Assembly: GCA_019914945.1 (NCBI GenBank)
Contig: CM034100.1
Coordinates: 10,241,096-10,305,095, forward strand
DNA length: 64,000 nucleotides
Direction of reading: 5' to 3'
Source: Typha latifolia
Taxonomy: Eukaryota; Streptophyta; Magnoliopsida; Poales; Typhaceae
Shown: positions 32,056-43,500 of the stretch, piece after piece
How positions within the stretch are numbered: the stretch's first letter is position 1
How the letters are laid out: each line of letters starts with the position of its first letter
Translations under genes and position numbers: made by a program
Notes under the pieces: generated by a model
The model's database searches: none
What the model saw: only the letters and a program-made list of their open reading frames with translations
Told to the model about the DNA's origin: nothing

Positions 32056-33380
32056 CTAGGCAGGTGTGAGAATTCGAATGGGGTGTCTTGTGCCTCTTCT
32101 AACATCGGAAGAAGGTCTCAAAGGGAGTCATGGTCTAGTACTCGCAGCCACTGTCTTTGAACCCGCATAATTTTCAGCCGACGTTCGAGACGCAAACCGC
32201 CCATTTCGGTTGCCCCATCTTGTTTTTGCTGCCATCTTGAGAGCCTTATGTTTTTGCTCCATCCTCACGGCCTTCTCAAAAGCCTCTTCAAGAGTGGTAG
32301 GACAAAGAGCACAAAATTCGCTTGCATCTCATCCCGCAACCCTAAAATGAATGTGCTCATCAATGTCAGTTCCGGCCAAGGTGGCTCACAACGACTACTA
32401 ACTCTTTAAAATTCAGCTTGGTACTCCAATACGGTCATCCTCTGAACCATCTAGCTTAATGTAGCAGCAAAATCTTCATATGCCACCGTCCCAAATCTGC
32501 GTCTAATCCTCCTACAAAAGTCAACTCAACTGGTAAATCCTCCACCACGAATAACCAATCTATACCAAAGCAATGCCATTCCATGCAGGTGAAAGCTTGT
32601 CATTTGGACCTTTGCATCCTCCGCTATCCCTTGACAATCAAAGTATTGTTCAACTTGAAATACCCAATCTGTTGTATCATCGCCTTGGAATTTTGGAAAG
32701 TCCAACCATGTGGTTCTCCCCCGAATAGCATTGTCGGGTTTGCGAAAGTTCCTTGGTTCATGTCTGAACCTTTGGCATGTTGATCTCCATCTCTAAATCC
32801 TCTAGCGCATCCATCACCATCTTCGAAGAGATCAACCTCATCCTCAAAGTGCCAATCCTCCTCTTCGACGAAGCGCACTGGTGCCGTTCGGCTCTCGGGT
32901 TCCACCACCGCCGGTCTTGGGTTTTGTAACGGAGGTAGGGGATGATATGTAGGCATAGGTAAAAGAGGATCATTGACACTAACATGTCACCTGGACCTGT
33001 GGGGTATCAGTTCGATGTGTCACCTGGACACTAACATGTCCTTCTTGAGGCACCGATTATCGTCAAGGAGATGATGAAGCTGATCGGTTCATGATATATT
33101 CCTTTAAAATGTTATGATCATTCTTCATTGTGTCAACTCTATGCATCAATGTTTAGAATATGCCCCTAAGTTCATCTGCCAAGCCCATATTCATACCCAT
33201 GGATGTTGGTTTACTCGATCCTGCCATGGTCGCTCCAAGAGAATCGGCCTCATGCTTAGGTTTATCGTGGATTGTGTCTTCCCTTGTCGGTGTGCTCTTT
33301 ATTGGTCTCCTTGTCGATGTCATCTTTCTTGTTTCAACCATTAATAGAGGTATGAGGTTCGCCTGGCTCGGATACCAATT
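32056..33380 (-). pseudogene. gag: Gypsy gag, 5' leader and primer-binding site (G2)
   Basis: Gag core motifs (FPKFQGDDTTDWVFQVEQYFDCQG-like, near 32640-32720, and the QADVRALCPT region near 32280-32350) are recognisable but carry several stops and shifts. The acidic FVEEEDWHFEDEVD segment lies near 32830-32880. The 5' leader extends to 33364, and the PBS (TGGTATCCGAGCC, one base altered) is at 33365-33377, next to an LTR end at 33381. Confidence 0.78.
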
Positions 33381-33416
33381 TGATGAGTTATATAGTACGA
33401 AAAGATAGGATCTGAT
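33381..33416 (-). repeat. End of the G2 5' LTR, left of Y
   Basis: Thirty-six bases of the G2 LTR end, reading TGATGAGTTATATAG on the plus strand, plus an LTR-embedded PBS-like ATCAGATCC motif that spans the Y insertion (CTGAT at 33412-33416; it resumes ACCAATGATAGG at 37695). The rest of this LTR beyond about 37735 is not recognisable. Confidence 0.65.
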
Positions 33417-36400
33417 TATAACGCCCCCGCCCGGCACGGGCATGTGCACGCCCACACGGCACGCGCGGCGCATGCGACAAGTCGGGTGGGGCCCGTCATG
33501 CACAAGATACTCTCTGTGCACATATAATCACAACATCATCAAATAAAACCTGCTAACCCATCCATGATCACATAATCCATCACTAGATAAATCATACTAT
33601 TAACCAAATAAACCTGTTAACATATGAATATCCCAATTCACAATAATATACATTAAACCACTACATAATCTCGCAGAACCCACACAGGCCACAACAAACC
33701 ATCAAGATACAACTAAACCAACTAATACAAGAGTACGCTATGATTCGACCTGTATCATACAGATCATCATCTAATATAAAATGAGTACAAATATCAAATA
33801 CTAGTACAACTCAATTTCTATATAAACTATCATCTATACCGTCTCACATCTATAGCTTACCTCATCTTTGCTCTAAAATATCTTATCAAGGTATCTCAAA
33901 GTGGTATCACGTATCATAATATCTGTGGGGGTTAAAAAGAAAGAAATAAAGAGAGTCATGAGCAAAAAGCTTAGTGAATAGACCTTATCCCGAATTAGTG
34001 ATGACAAACAGAGAGTAAATTATGTACTGGATAATATGAATCAGTAAGAGCATCATGTCATGAATGAGTATATGAATGTATCATCAATAATATATAAATG
34101 AAAAGTAGATAATATGTCGTAACTGATAAAAGTATATAATCCTCGACAATAAGAAAATAGATTTCCATGTTATACTATCATCACAACTCTCTCTCAAATA
34201 TGACACATGATGCATGCCGACCATGACTATGCTATGATATCAAATGCAACCATATATGATGCATATTGATTACTCGATAATCAGGTAACCAGATGATAAT
34301 GAAATCATATGCAATTCTCAACATCACAATCATCACCGACATCTCGGTATAATATCATCATACTAGACCACTATGCATAGTCAACTTCTGGGTACTCGAT
34401 CGAATATCATGTCCGAAGGCTTAGACAATATTCCGCGACCCGTAAGAGTATCTCAAATATAATCATACCCCACCACCTGCTAGGGTATCAACATCTATCT
34501 AGACCAGGTACCCATATAGTTGATAGAAACCTCGTGAGGATAACTCGCCACATATGCCTTGGCGAATAGCATGTATCCGATTGTCTGTGCGCACAGACTC
34601 AACTAACCTCGGACATGGGCTATAATCATCACTCCAAGCACCCCTAACCCTAGCGCCTACTCGGGTATCCTCACGCTTTCTATCAACTATCCTATCAATC
34701 ACATTTCATGCTTTCCTTCTAAATGCCAAATCACATGTATATATCCAGTACGATAATGAGTCAATGTATAAAATAAATTTAGGTGGTAAGGAAGTCAAGA
34801 GGAAAATAATGCAATGCAGTCTTTGACCATATATCTAACACATGCATACTCCTGCTAGCCCGTCACATGCACACTCATACTAGAAGATCGTCTTCATATA
34901 AAATCATAACAATATAATCATCTCTAATCATCTGTATTTATCATCATCATTTTCATATCCAAGATCAACCTAATTCTATGCATGATAAAAATATGCTTGA
35001 TTGTAATCATCTCTATTTAAAGTCATATAATCATGCTAGAGGTCGAAACATACATGTACATAATATATAATATAACCTAATTTGAGAAAGGTGTCTAGGA
35101 GATAAGACTACTCACACTTGATCAGAAGACGCAAACCACGTATCCCTCACATCCGCTTATCAACCGAGTGACACTCATCGCTAGCAAGATCCACGATATC
35201 TCAAATAAGGGGGTTGGGATTAGTAAGTTTTTATTTGTTGGGAATTGTGTACAAAATAGTCTAAGTGTATTTTTTCATGTATATGAGCTTTACACAAGTC
35301 TAGAATATCTCTCGTTTGAAGAATTGCAAGATTATTGGAGAAAAGCCATCGAGTTCACACCGCGTTCACAAACGCGTTCGAACGCGGGTATCTGCGTTCA
35401 CACAGACAGAGAGTCGCGTTCACAAACGCGTTCGAACGCGGGTATCTGCGTTCACACAGACAGAGAGCCGCGTTCACAAACGCATTCGAACGCGGGTACT
35501 GCGTTCACACAGATAGAGAGCCGCATTCACAAACGCATTCGAACGCGGGTATCTGCGTTCACACAGACAGAGAGCCGCGTTCACAAACGCGTTCGAACGC
35601 AGGTACTGCGTTCACACAGACCGAGAGCTGCGTTCACAAACGCGTTCGAACGCAACCTGAAGAATTCAAGTTGTCGCGTTCGAACGCACTCGGGCCCGTT
35701 CGAACGCACCTGAGTTCAAATCATACCGTTCGAACGCACCTAGGCCGCGTTCGAACGCACCAACGAAGTTTGGTAAAATTGGACTTTCGTGAGTACGGAT
35801 AAGACTTGGATTTGGCTCTATCTTGGAGATCATATATAAGGATTGTGAAACCCTATCTCTAGTGTGGTTGAAGAAGTATTATTGAAGGAGACTTCTTGAG
35901 GCTACATCGGTTCTTCAACTAACAAGGCTCTTCTCATCTACAAATCTTAATCTTTCATCTTAAGGGCTATCTAGACGAAAGATCAATCTCGAGGGTTACT
36001 GAGATTGGACTTCAATCACGGGAAGAGGTGAATCGTGGGTTCTAGCGAGCAAGACTGAGAGGAACAAAGTCGTTTGGTTCGACGGGTTGTTTTGAGAGTC
36101 AGTCTTGTAACTGCTACTATTCTAGTGATTGGTTTTGATCCGAGTTTGGATCCGTGGTTTATTCCCGTTTGGGTTTTTCCACGTTAAAATCTTGGCGTTC
36201 ATCTCTGCTTTCGATCTTAATATTTCTACGGACTTTTACTTAAGCGAACGAGTGATATCATTGCCTAGTATTTAGATACATATTTGTGTCTAGGGGTTTT
36301 TTCAGGGATCTGAAAATGTTTAAGTAATGTAAAATTAGTTATTTATCCAATTGGGATCCGTTTGTGTAACATATGATGATCTATTAGGTTTAAAATTTCT

Positions 36401-37318
36401 TCTTTTGTTTTTATTAAATAATTTGATCTATATCATATATTTAATTATAATAATATTAATATGTTATTATTCTAATTGTAGATTTATTTATAAAACCATA
36501 GTTTGCTAATTATATATTAAGTATATAATAGTCAATCTCTTTTGATTAAAAACAAAACGTAAAAGAGCTACATGTACAATAATATAATTAAAAATACAAG
36601 CACCTATATTATATAATATTATGTAATTATACTTTAATTATTTTGTCACAACTACCCTTACTAAACAAGTTAAGAGTTGCATATAAAATAATCTTTACTT
36701 AATCATGTAATATAAACATTAAATAAGCCTACTATTATATTACATACATAATAATGTATAATAAGTTGTACGTATATATATATATATATACCTAATTATA
36801 AAGACACATATTAATCTAATAAAAATATATGAAGTTAAAAATATATTTATGTACAAATATTTATAATTATAATTAACTAAATTTACTCTAATTACACTTA
36901 ATTAAAAATTTACTAAATATATCTATTCTTGAAAAATTAAAAAAAATTCTAATTTAGATTAACTAAATAACATAAGTGATTTAGACATGTCTTTTATTGC
37001 CAGAGAAGGTAAAATGAAGAGAGGAAGAAGAAGAAGAAGAAGAAGAAGAAAAGGGAAGAGAGGGAGGCTCACCTTAGCGGTACCAGTGGCAGCAGCGACG
37101 GCGACGACGACGACGGCGATAGCGGCAGGCCGGCGTCGATAAGAGAAGGAGAGAAAGAGAGAGCGAGAGAGAGAGAGGTGGTTGAGAGAGAGAGGAGGGT
37201 AAGTGAGAGTGAGAGAGAGTTAGAGAGAGTTGGAGAGAGACCTATAAAGAGGGAGAGAGAGAGGCAGTGACGGGGGGTGCGACGGTGGTGGTAGCGACGG
37301 CGGCGGTAGGCCGACGTT

Positions 37319-37352
<34 letters not shown>

Positions 37353-37689
37353 AGTGAGAGCGAGAGACCGAAAGAGAGGGAAAGAGAGAGCGGTGAAGGA
37401 GGGGGAGGGGCGGCAGTTGCGACGGCGGCGGCGCCCGCCGCAGCCAGCTGGCCCGGCCCGGTTGGCCGAGCCAGTGGTTGTGGGCGCACATGGCGTCCTC
37501 AACGTGCGCCCACAAGTTGCATGGCATGAGCTCGTGCCATGTAACACCAAAATTTTTTTTTCTTTCTTTCTTTTTGTCTCTTTTTTTATATTTAATTTAT
37601 ACATTATTATTATTATTTATTTATTTGGGTTATTATTATTATTATTATATTTATTTATTATTATTATTATTATTATTTGGGTTATTACA
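33417..37689 (-). mobile_element. Y unit, complete (copy b), with an S solo LTR inside
   Basis: It runs from TATAACGCCCCCGCCC (a mutated TGTAACG terminus) to GGGTTATTACA, flanked by CTGAT (33412-33416) and CTAAT (37690-37694). Without the nested solo LTR it is about 3.18 kb. It contains AAG, GA, TA and TTA microsatellites (36776-37680) and a GCATGGCATG/CGTGCCATG inverted repeat near the right end. There is no gag or pol. The flanks rejoin into a PBS-type motif, so it hit the end of an LTR. Confidence 0.85.
35221..36304 (+). mobile_element. Solo LTR of S (Sirevirus-like), inside Y
   Basis: This 1084-bp LTR is flanked by GGGAT (35216-35220, 36305-36309). Its start is mutated (TAGTAAG for TGTTAGG); its end TTTTTTCA is intact. 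Six 52-54 bp units with GTTCGAACGC run 35362-35655, more palindromes reach 35760, and TATATAAGG is at about 35834. Solo LTRs arise by recombination between the two LTRs of one element. Confidence 0.92.
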
Positions 37690-37694
37690 CTAAT

Positions 37695-38580
37695 ACCAAT
37701 GATAGGCTACGAAACGAATACTTTAAGATTCGTTGTAGCACTCGTAGCCATGGCAGGGAGCTTTCGACCATTGGGGTGAGAAAAGCATTAGCCCACAAGG
37801 TCTTTACGAGGCTGTCAGAGGCTGGTGCTGTCGTGGTTGGAAGATTGTGGCCTTCTCCTTCGAGTTGTAGCTCGGTGGAAAGCTGCAACGTTATCGCCGG
37901 TGATGGCGCTATCGCGGTCGACTTTCGATTGACCGAGGAGAAAGGTGGAAGGTCATTAGAGGCCATACATGATTTCTTCATAGTTGCTGACTCGCTGTGG
38001 TTGCAAATGAAGGTGGTGTTAGGCGGCCCAAGTGCTGGAACTTGCGGTTCTGGATCATCTCCCTCACCACTAATGAGGATTCCTGATGAGGAATATCCAG
38101 CGGCCACGTGTGGTCTTCCTCCATTCAACAGTGGTTCGCACGGTTGTCGACTCGTCGAAGAACTCCATTCTGACGTCAAAAGAACATTTCCAACCGTTGA
38201 GCTTGCCGAAGGAAACTGCTGCCTTGAAGCTAGACTCCTCGCCGTTTCTGCAGAGATCGGGAATGGTGCAGCCAGCCCTTCACAGTTTGTTGACGAGGTC
38301 TCCGGTGCATGGGAAGATGTGGAGGTTCCGAGGGCTACTACAATGGTCGAGGATCCCATTGTAGTGGACAGCCGTTCGTTGCGGCTAACCATGGGTCGAG
38401 GTGTAGAAGCTCAATCTTGCCTGATAGCCGAACTCTCCCCTACTTTTGTGATGAACGGGGAGGCCGTGGAGGATGTTGGGTATGTTGCAGAGGGTTCCCC
38501 ATGCTGCCTTGTGATTGCCCTGCTTGTTGAAGAAGGTTTCGGCCACGCCCGAATTTCCCGCAGCATCTCCATCATCTTTT
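37695..38580. other. Unidentified region, open on both strands
   Basis: After about 40 bp of G2-like LTR end, this GC-richer sequence matches nothing else in the window. The plus strand is open for 301 codons (37677-38582). The minus strand is open over the same span except for a single TGA (38411-38413) and is in frame with the gag start of the G1 relic to its right. Neither product resembles a family I know; the minus product is Ser/Thr/Pro-rich, like a low-complexity gag linker. It may be a captured host segment, a divergent gag, or chance. No promoter or splice evidence. Confidence 0.4.
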
Positions 38581-38789
38581 GATTATTGATGGCCAATTAC
38601 TTTGAAATAGACCCCAACACGGCTTGAATGCTAGGTTCTTCCATATTTTGATTAGATCGGGCGGTTCCACGGGTGGAAGTCCTTGCAATCGTTTCTCCCT
38701 CCTCTATTGGGAGAATCTCTCCTGCATCATCTCGCCGTGCAACCATGGATCTGGTTGTCGTCATTAGAAGCGCTTGTCCGAGGAAAGGT
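38581..38789 (-). pseudogene. gag: Gypsy gag N-terminal fragment (G1)
   Basis: On the minus strand the gag start (TTTRSMVARRDDAGEILPIEEG-like, from about 38765) and the AINNQKMMEMLREIRA block (about 38550-38592) are present. Homology to other G1 gags stops near 38550, where the unidentified region begins in the same frame. Confidence 0.72.
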
Positions 38790-38886
38790 GGCTCTGATAC
38801 CAGATTGATACGATCTTCTCTTTGAGGCTAAGGCTCTGATACCAGATTGATACGATCTTCTCTTTGAGGCTAAGGCTCTGATACCA
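38790..38886 (-). promoter_or_regulatory. Triplicated primer-binding-site motif at a G1 LTR end
   Basis: Three identical TGGTATCAGAGCC motifs (minus strand) lie at 38790-38802, 38832-38844 and 38874-38886, exactly 42 bp apart. The outermost is the working PBS beside gag; the other two lie in the LTR. Each is followed on the minus strand by the same roughly 29-base spacer ending GATCGTATCA. Confidence 0.9.
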
Positions 38887-39883
38887 GCTTGATACGATCA
38901 CGCCTTTTTGGTAAAGATCGATCTTTTCTAATTCTTAGATCTGGACTCGATCTAGTACGGAACTTTGAAATAAGATCCCGAAATATTCCGCCGTCGGATC
39001 GACGTGCAATTTTGATATATTTTAGGCCCGGAAAAGAGATTTCCAACAAATCAAGTTTCAGGCGAATCGGAGTTGGGGATCTCGATATATCGTTCGTTTA
39101 GTGGATGAACGTCAGGATGCTATGTTTTGGATCCGTGGATGGAGGCATGAGATCCTAGGTAATGGTGGATGGTGGAGGACCGGCGTTAATGGGGTGGCAC
39201 CGGTGAAAAGTGATGGTGGAAGGGTTGTGGTTGATGGAAGGATTAGGGCAAGTGTTGAATAGATTGGACGAAGGGGGAGAAGAGGGCCACCCCTAAGGGA
39301 CTAGGGTGATTAGCCCGACGAGGGAGGTTAGAAGCGGCGTCGCCGGGGATTGAGAGAACGGGAGCGAAGAAGACAAAGGAGGCAAGGCAAAACTCAATCT
39401 CAATAATCAATAATAATCTTGGTTGTCCTACACATCCTTTTATAGGCTAACCAACAACCCACATTAACCCAAAAACACAATTTTCGCCGACCGCGTTCGA
39501 ACTCGCCCGACCGCGTTCGAACGCACCGAATTAGCTCTTCTGGATTTGCGAACGCGATGCAGGCGTTCGAACGCGTGATCGAACGCGCCTGTCGGTATTT
39601 GCGAACGCGATGCAGGCATTCATAGTGCGTTCGAATGCACCGCGTTCGAACGCATAGTACATTCTCTTCTCCACATTCACAACCCCGTTCACAAACCGCG
39701 TTCGAACTCACTGCACCCGCGTTCGAACTCACTCCACCCGCGTTCGAACTCACTCCACCCGCGTTCGAACGCGACTTACAGAAAACTTATTTTAATGGAA
39801 ATTAAACACTAAAACATGAAATAAAAACACTCCTAAAGTGAACCCATGCTCGAGACGACGTCGGTGAAGTCCGAATCGTATCA
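38806..39883 (-). repeat. G1 5' LTR, enlarged
   Basis: This 1078-bp LTR runs from TGATACGATTC at 39883 to GATCGTATCA at 38806 (minus). It is longer than its relatives because of extra 42-bp PBS units at one end and extra GTTCGAACTCACTSCACCC repeats near 39700-39770. The TATA box is near 39437-39445. Its 3' partner is not present. Confidence 0.86.
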
Positions 39884-40265
39884 TTGGACCGATGTGAGAT
39901 TTTGATATGTTGTATCCCCCGAAAAGAACTTTCCAACAAATCAATTTTAGGCAAATCGGATGTAGGGATCTCGAGATGTCGTCCAATTAGTGGATAAACA
40001 TCAAGGGGTCTGTCTTAGGATCCTTAGATGGAGGCACGAGATCATAGATGATGGTGGATGGTTGTGGACTAGCATTAATGGGTGGCACCGGTGAATAAGT
40101 AGTGGTGGAAGGGTTATGGGTGATAGAAGGATTAGGGCAAGTGTTGGATAGATTGGAAGAACAAGGAGGAATGGGCCGCCCCCTAAGGGACTAGGGTGAT
40201 TGGCCGGTCGAGAGAGGATAGAAGTGGCGTCACCGGGGATTGAGAGAACGAGAACGAAAAAGACG
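39884..40265 (-). repeat. Older G1-like LTR fragment
   Basis: This matches the transcribed, pyrimidine-rich half of G1 LTRs (minus strand) with many substitutions, from GGACCGATGTGAG to GACAAGGCAAG. The G1 LTR at 38806-39883 is inserted into it. It ends at a junction with a pol fragment in the opposite orientation. Confidence 0.72.
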
Positions 40266-40553
40266 AAGGAGACAAGGCAAGATGGGAACGGAAAAAAAAG
40301 TGGCGGATGCACTATTGCGCCAACCCAATACTGCCGAGCTTGTAGCCTATTCATCTCCTACCTTTCCCTTCCTTGATGAGCTGAGGTATGCCTGTATATC
40401 TAACCAAGATATTTTGATATTGTTGCAGGAGGTGATGGATGATGCGAAGTGCCATCGCGAGTTGGAGAATCGAGGCGGGTTGTTGCTGGACCGCATGCAT
40501 TCGAGTGTTGGAGCGTATTGGTCCGGTTGCATATCGTTTAGAGCTGCCGGAGG
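40266..40553 (+). pseudogene. pol: Gypsy RNase H end / integrase fragment (G2)
   Basis: The frame reads KVADALLRQPNTAELVAYSSPTF, the end of RNase H and linker, then at about 40498 jumps to the VLERIGPVAYRLELPEG segment near the integrase C-terminus. Zinc finger and integrase core are deleted. Y inserts at 40553 within the C-terminal block. Confidence 0.78.
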
Positions 40554-43500
40554 TGTAACAACCCAACCTTAAAAAAAAAATTCTTTGCATGGTACTGTGG
40601 CCGGCCTCGTGCCGATGCAGTTGGGTAACATAAGGGGGCTGCCACGCAGCCCCTCGCATCGCCGCAGCCCCTTGGTTGCTGCCAGCTAGCCGCCGCGGGC
40701 CCCAGTGCCTCCACAGGCACCGCCAAGACCCTCCTCCTCCATCGCCTTCTCTCTCTCTCTCTCTCTCTCTCTCGGCCACCCTCTCACTCTACTCTCTCTC
40801 TATACCGACACCTTCCCTGGAGCCACCACCGCCACCGATGAGACCTCTCACTCCTCGTCTCTTTCCTTCTCTCTTTCTCTCTCTTTCTCTTTCTCTCTCT
40901 CTCTTTTTCTTGCTCGAGGTTGGGCTCGTCAGAGCCGAGCCACCGGCGAGAGGCCGGCCACTAGCTGGCCAGTAGCGACCGGTGCCCTCCTCGCTGGCCT
41001 GGGATCGCAACCTCCTCCCTCACCTCCTCTTTTTCTTCTCTTCCTCTTCTCTTCTTCGTCTTCTGCTTTCTTTCTTTCTTTCTTTCTTTTTCTCCTTCTT
41101 CCTCAGCTCCTTCTCGTTCTTTCTGCACAGTGTTGGGCTCAGCCCAACATTGATGGCAGATTTAATTTATTTATTAATTAATTATTTTATTTATGTTATT
41201 TATTTAGGTATTTTTCTTCTTAATTAATGCAAATAGATTATTTAGACATTAATTATTTTAATAATAATATATATTCTTCAATATGATTAGTATTAATTAT
41301 AATTTGTATCATCAATGATTTATTTGGTATAAATATTAGTAATACTCATATTTATTTATATCTCTATCAGATTAATATATATATTTGTAAATTATAATTA
41401 TCAAATTTATATACTAATATTTTTATGAGATACATTTTAAATAATTCTAATAATTTATTATACATTATTATTTTGTAGCAAATAAAATAATCGGCTTATG
41501 TATTTATTTATTATTTTATAAAGTAATGACTACGTAGTTCCTAATTAATCAAGATATAATTTAATTATAATTAGATTTTTATCTATATTTATATTTTTTT
41601 TTATAATTGAAACTCTAGCCAGTTATAAAGATAAGTAGAAATTCTAAAATCTAATAAATCATCATATTTTACGTGAACGGATTTTAATTAGATGAACGAC
41701 TAACTTCTTGCTACTTAAACATTTTCAGATCCCGAACCCCTTATTTGAGACTCCGTGGACCTTGCTAGCTATGAGTGTCATTCTCAAATTATGTTATATT
41801 ATATATTATGTATAAGCATATTTTGGCCTCCAATATGATTATACGACTTTATCTAGAAATGATTATAGTCGAGCATATTTTATCATGAATCGATTAGGTT
41901 GATCCTGGGATATGAGCACATTGGTGATATATAAAGATGATAAGAGATGATTATACTATTATAATGTTATGTCTAGTTGATATGTAGCATGAGTATGCAT
42001 GTAATTGATTAGCATGAGTACGCATGTGTTGACTACATGATCGGAGAATATATTCCATTATTTTTCTCTTGATTCCTATTCCACCTAAATTCATGTTATG
42101 CGTTGATTTATTATCGTACTGGATATATGCATATCATCTATCATTTAGAAGCAAAGCATGAAATGTGATTGATAGGATAGTTGATAGAAAGTGTGAGGAT
42201 ACTCGAGTGGGCGCGAGGGTCAGGACGCGCTTGGTGGATGATTAATTGCTTGACATAGTCGTGATCCTGTTGGCCTTACGTCCGAGGTCGTTAGTCTGTG
42301 TGCGCAGCAGACATTCGGACACATGCCATTCGTTAGGGCATATGTGGCGAGTTATCCTCACAAGATTTCTATCAGCTAGAAGGGTGCCCGGTCTGGATGG
42401 ATGTTGATACCCTTAACGAATGGCAGGGTATGGTTATATTTGAGATACTCCTTATGGATGACAGAGTATGCTCGAAGTCTTCGGGCATGATGTTGAGACC
42501 GGGTATCGGGTATTGACTGTGCACAGTGGTCTAGTATGATGATATTATACCGAGATTTTGGTGATGATTGTGATGTTGAGAAATTTATATGATTTCATTA
42601 TCATTTGGTTACCTGATTATCGAGTGATCAATATGCATCATATATGGTTGCATTTGATATCATAGCATGGTCATGGTTGGCATGCATCATGTGTCATATT
42701 TGAGAGAGAGTTATGATGATGGTATGACATGGAGATTTATTTATACATTATCGAGGATTATATATTTTACCAATTATGACATGACATGTTATCTATTTTT
42801 CATTTATGTATTATTGAGGAACATTCATATACTCATTCATGACATGATGCTGCTTTTTTTTATTCATATTATCCAGTACATGATTTACTCTCTGTTTGGC
42901 ATCACTGATTCGAGGTAAGGTCTATTCACTGAGCATTTTGCTCGTGACTCTCTTTATTTCTTTTCTAACCCGCTCAGATATGTGGTACGTGATAGCGACT
43001 TGAGATATCTTAGAAGATATTGTTAGTTTTGATTTGTTGGCAATTGACAAAATATTATAAGTGTATTTTTTCATGTATATGAGCTTTACACAAGTCTAGA
43101 ATATCTTTGGTTTGAAGAACTGCAAGATTATTGGAGAAAAGCCATCGAGTTTACACAAACGCGTTCGAACGCGGGTACTGCGTTCACACAGACAAAGAGC
43201 TGCGTTCACAAACGCGTTCGAACGTGGAATCTGCATTCACACGGACAGAGAGCCACGTTCACAAACGTGTTCGAACGCGAGTACTGCGTTCACACATACA
43301 GAGAGCCGCGTTCACAAACGCGTTCGAATGCGGAATCTGCGTTCACATGGACAGAGAGCCGCGTTCACAAACGCGTTCGAACGCGGGTACTGCGTTCACA
43401 CATACAGAGAGCCGCGTTCACAAACGCGTTCGAACGTGGGTACTGCGTTCACACAGACAGAGAGCCGTGTTCACAAACGCGTTCGAACGTGGGTACTGCG

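Noticed and set aside
33114..33521. ORFs on the plus strand in the G2-A leader
   Set aside because: They are antisense shadows of G2 leader and gag plus a Y terminus, and cross an insertion boundary.
35316..35802. Overlapping ORFs reading Arg/Ser/Thr-rich repeats in the S LTR array (also near 1551-1966, 4817-5177, 10390-10767, 43112-43641)
   Set aside because: They are open in several frames because the tandem unit lacks stops, lie within LTR promoters and vary with unit number. No start context or domain supports a protein.
40549..40553. GGAGG as a proven target duplication of Y copy c
   Set aside because: The right end of this copy is deleted at 44686, so the partner repeat cannot be seen.
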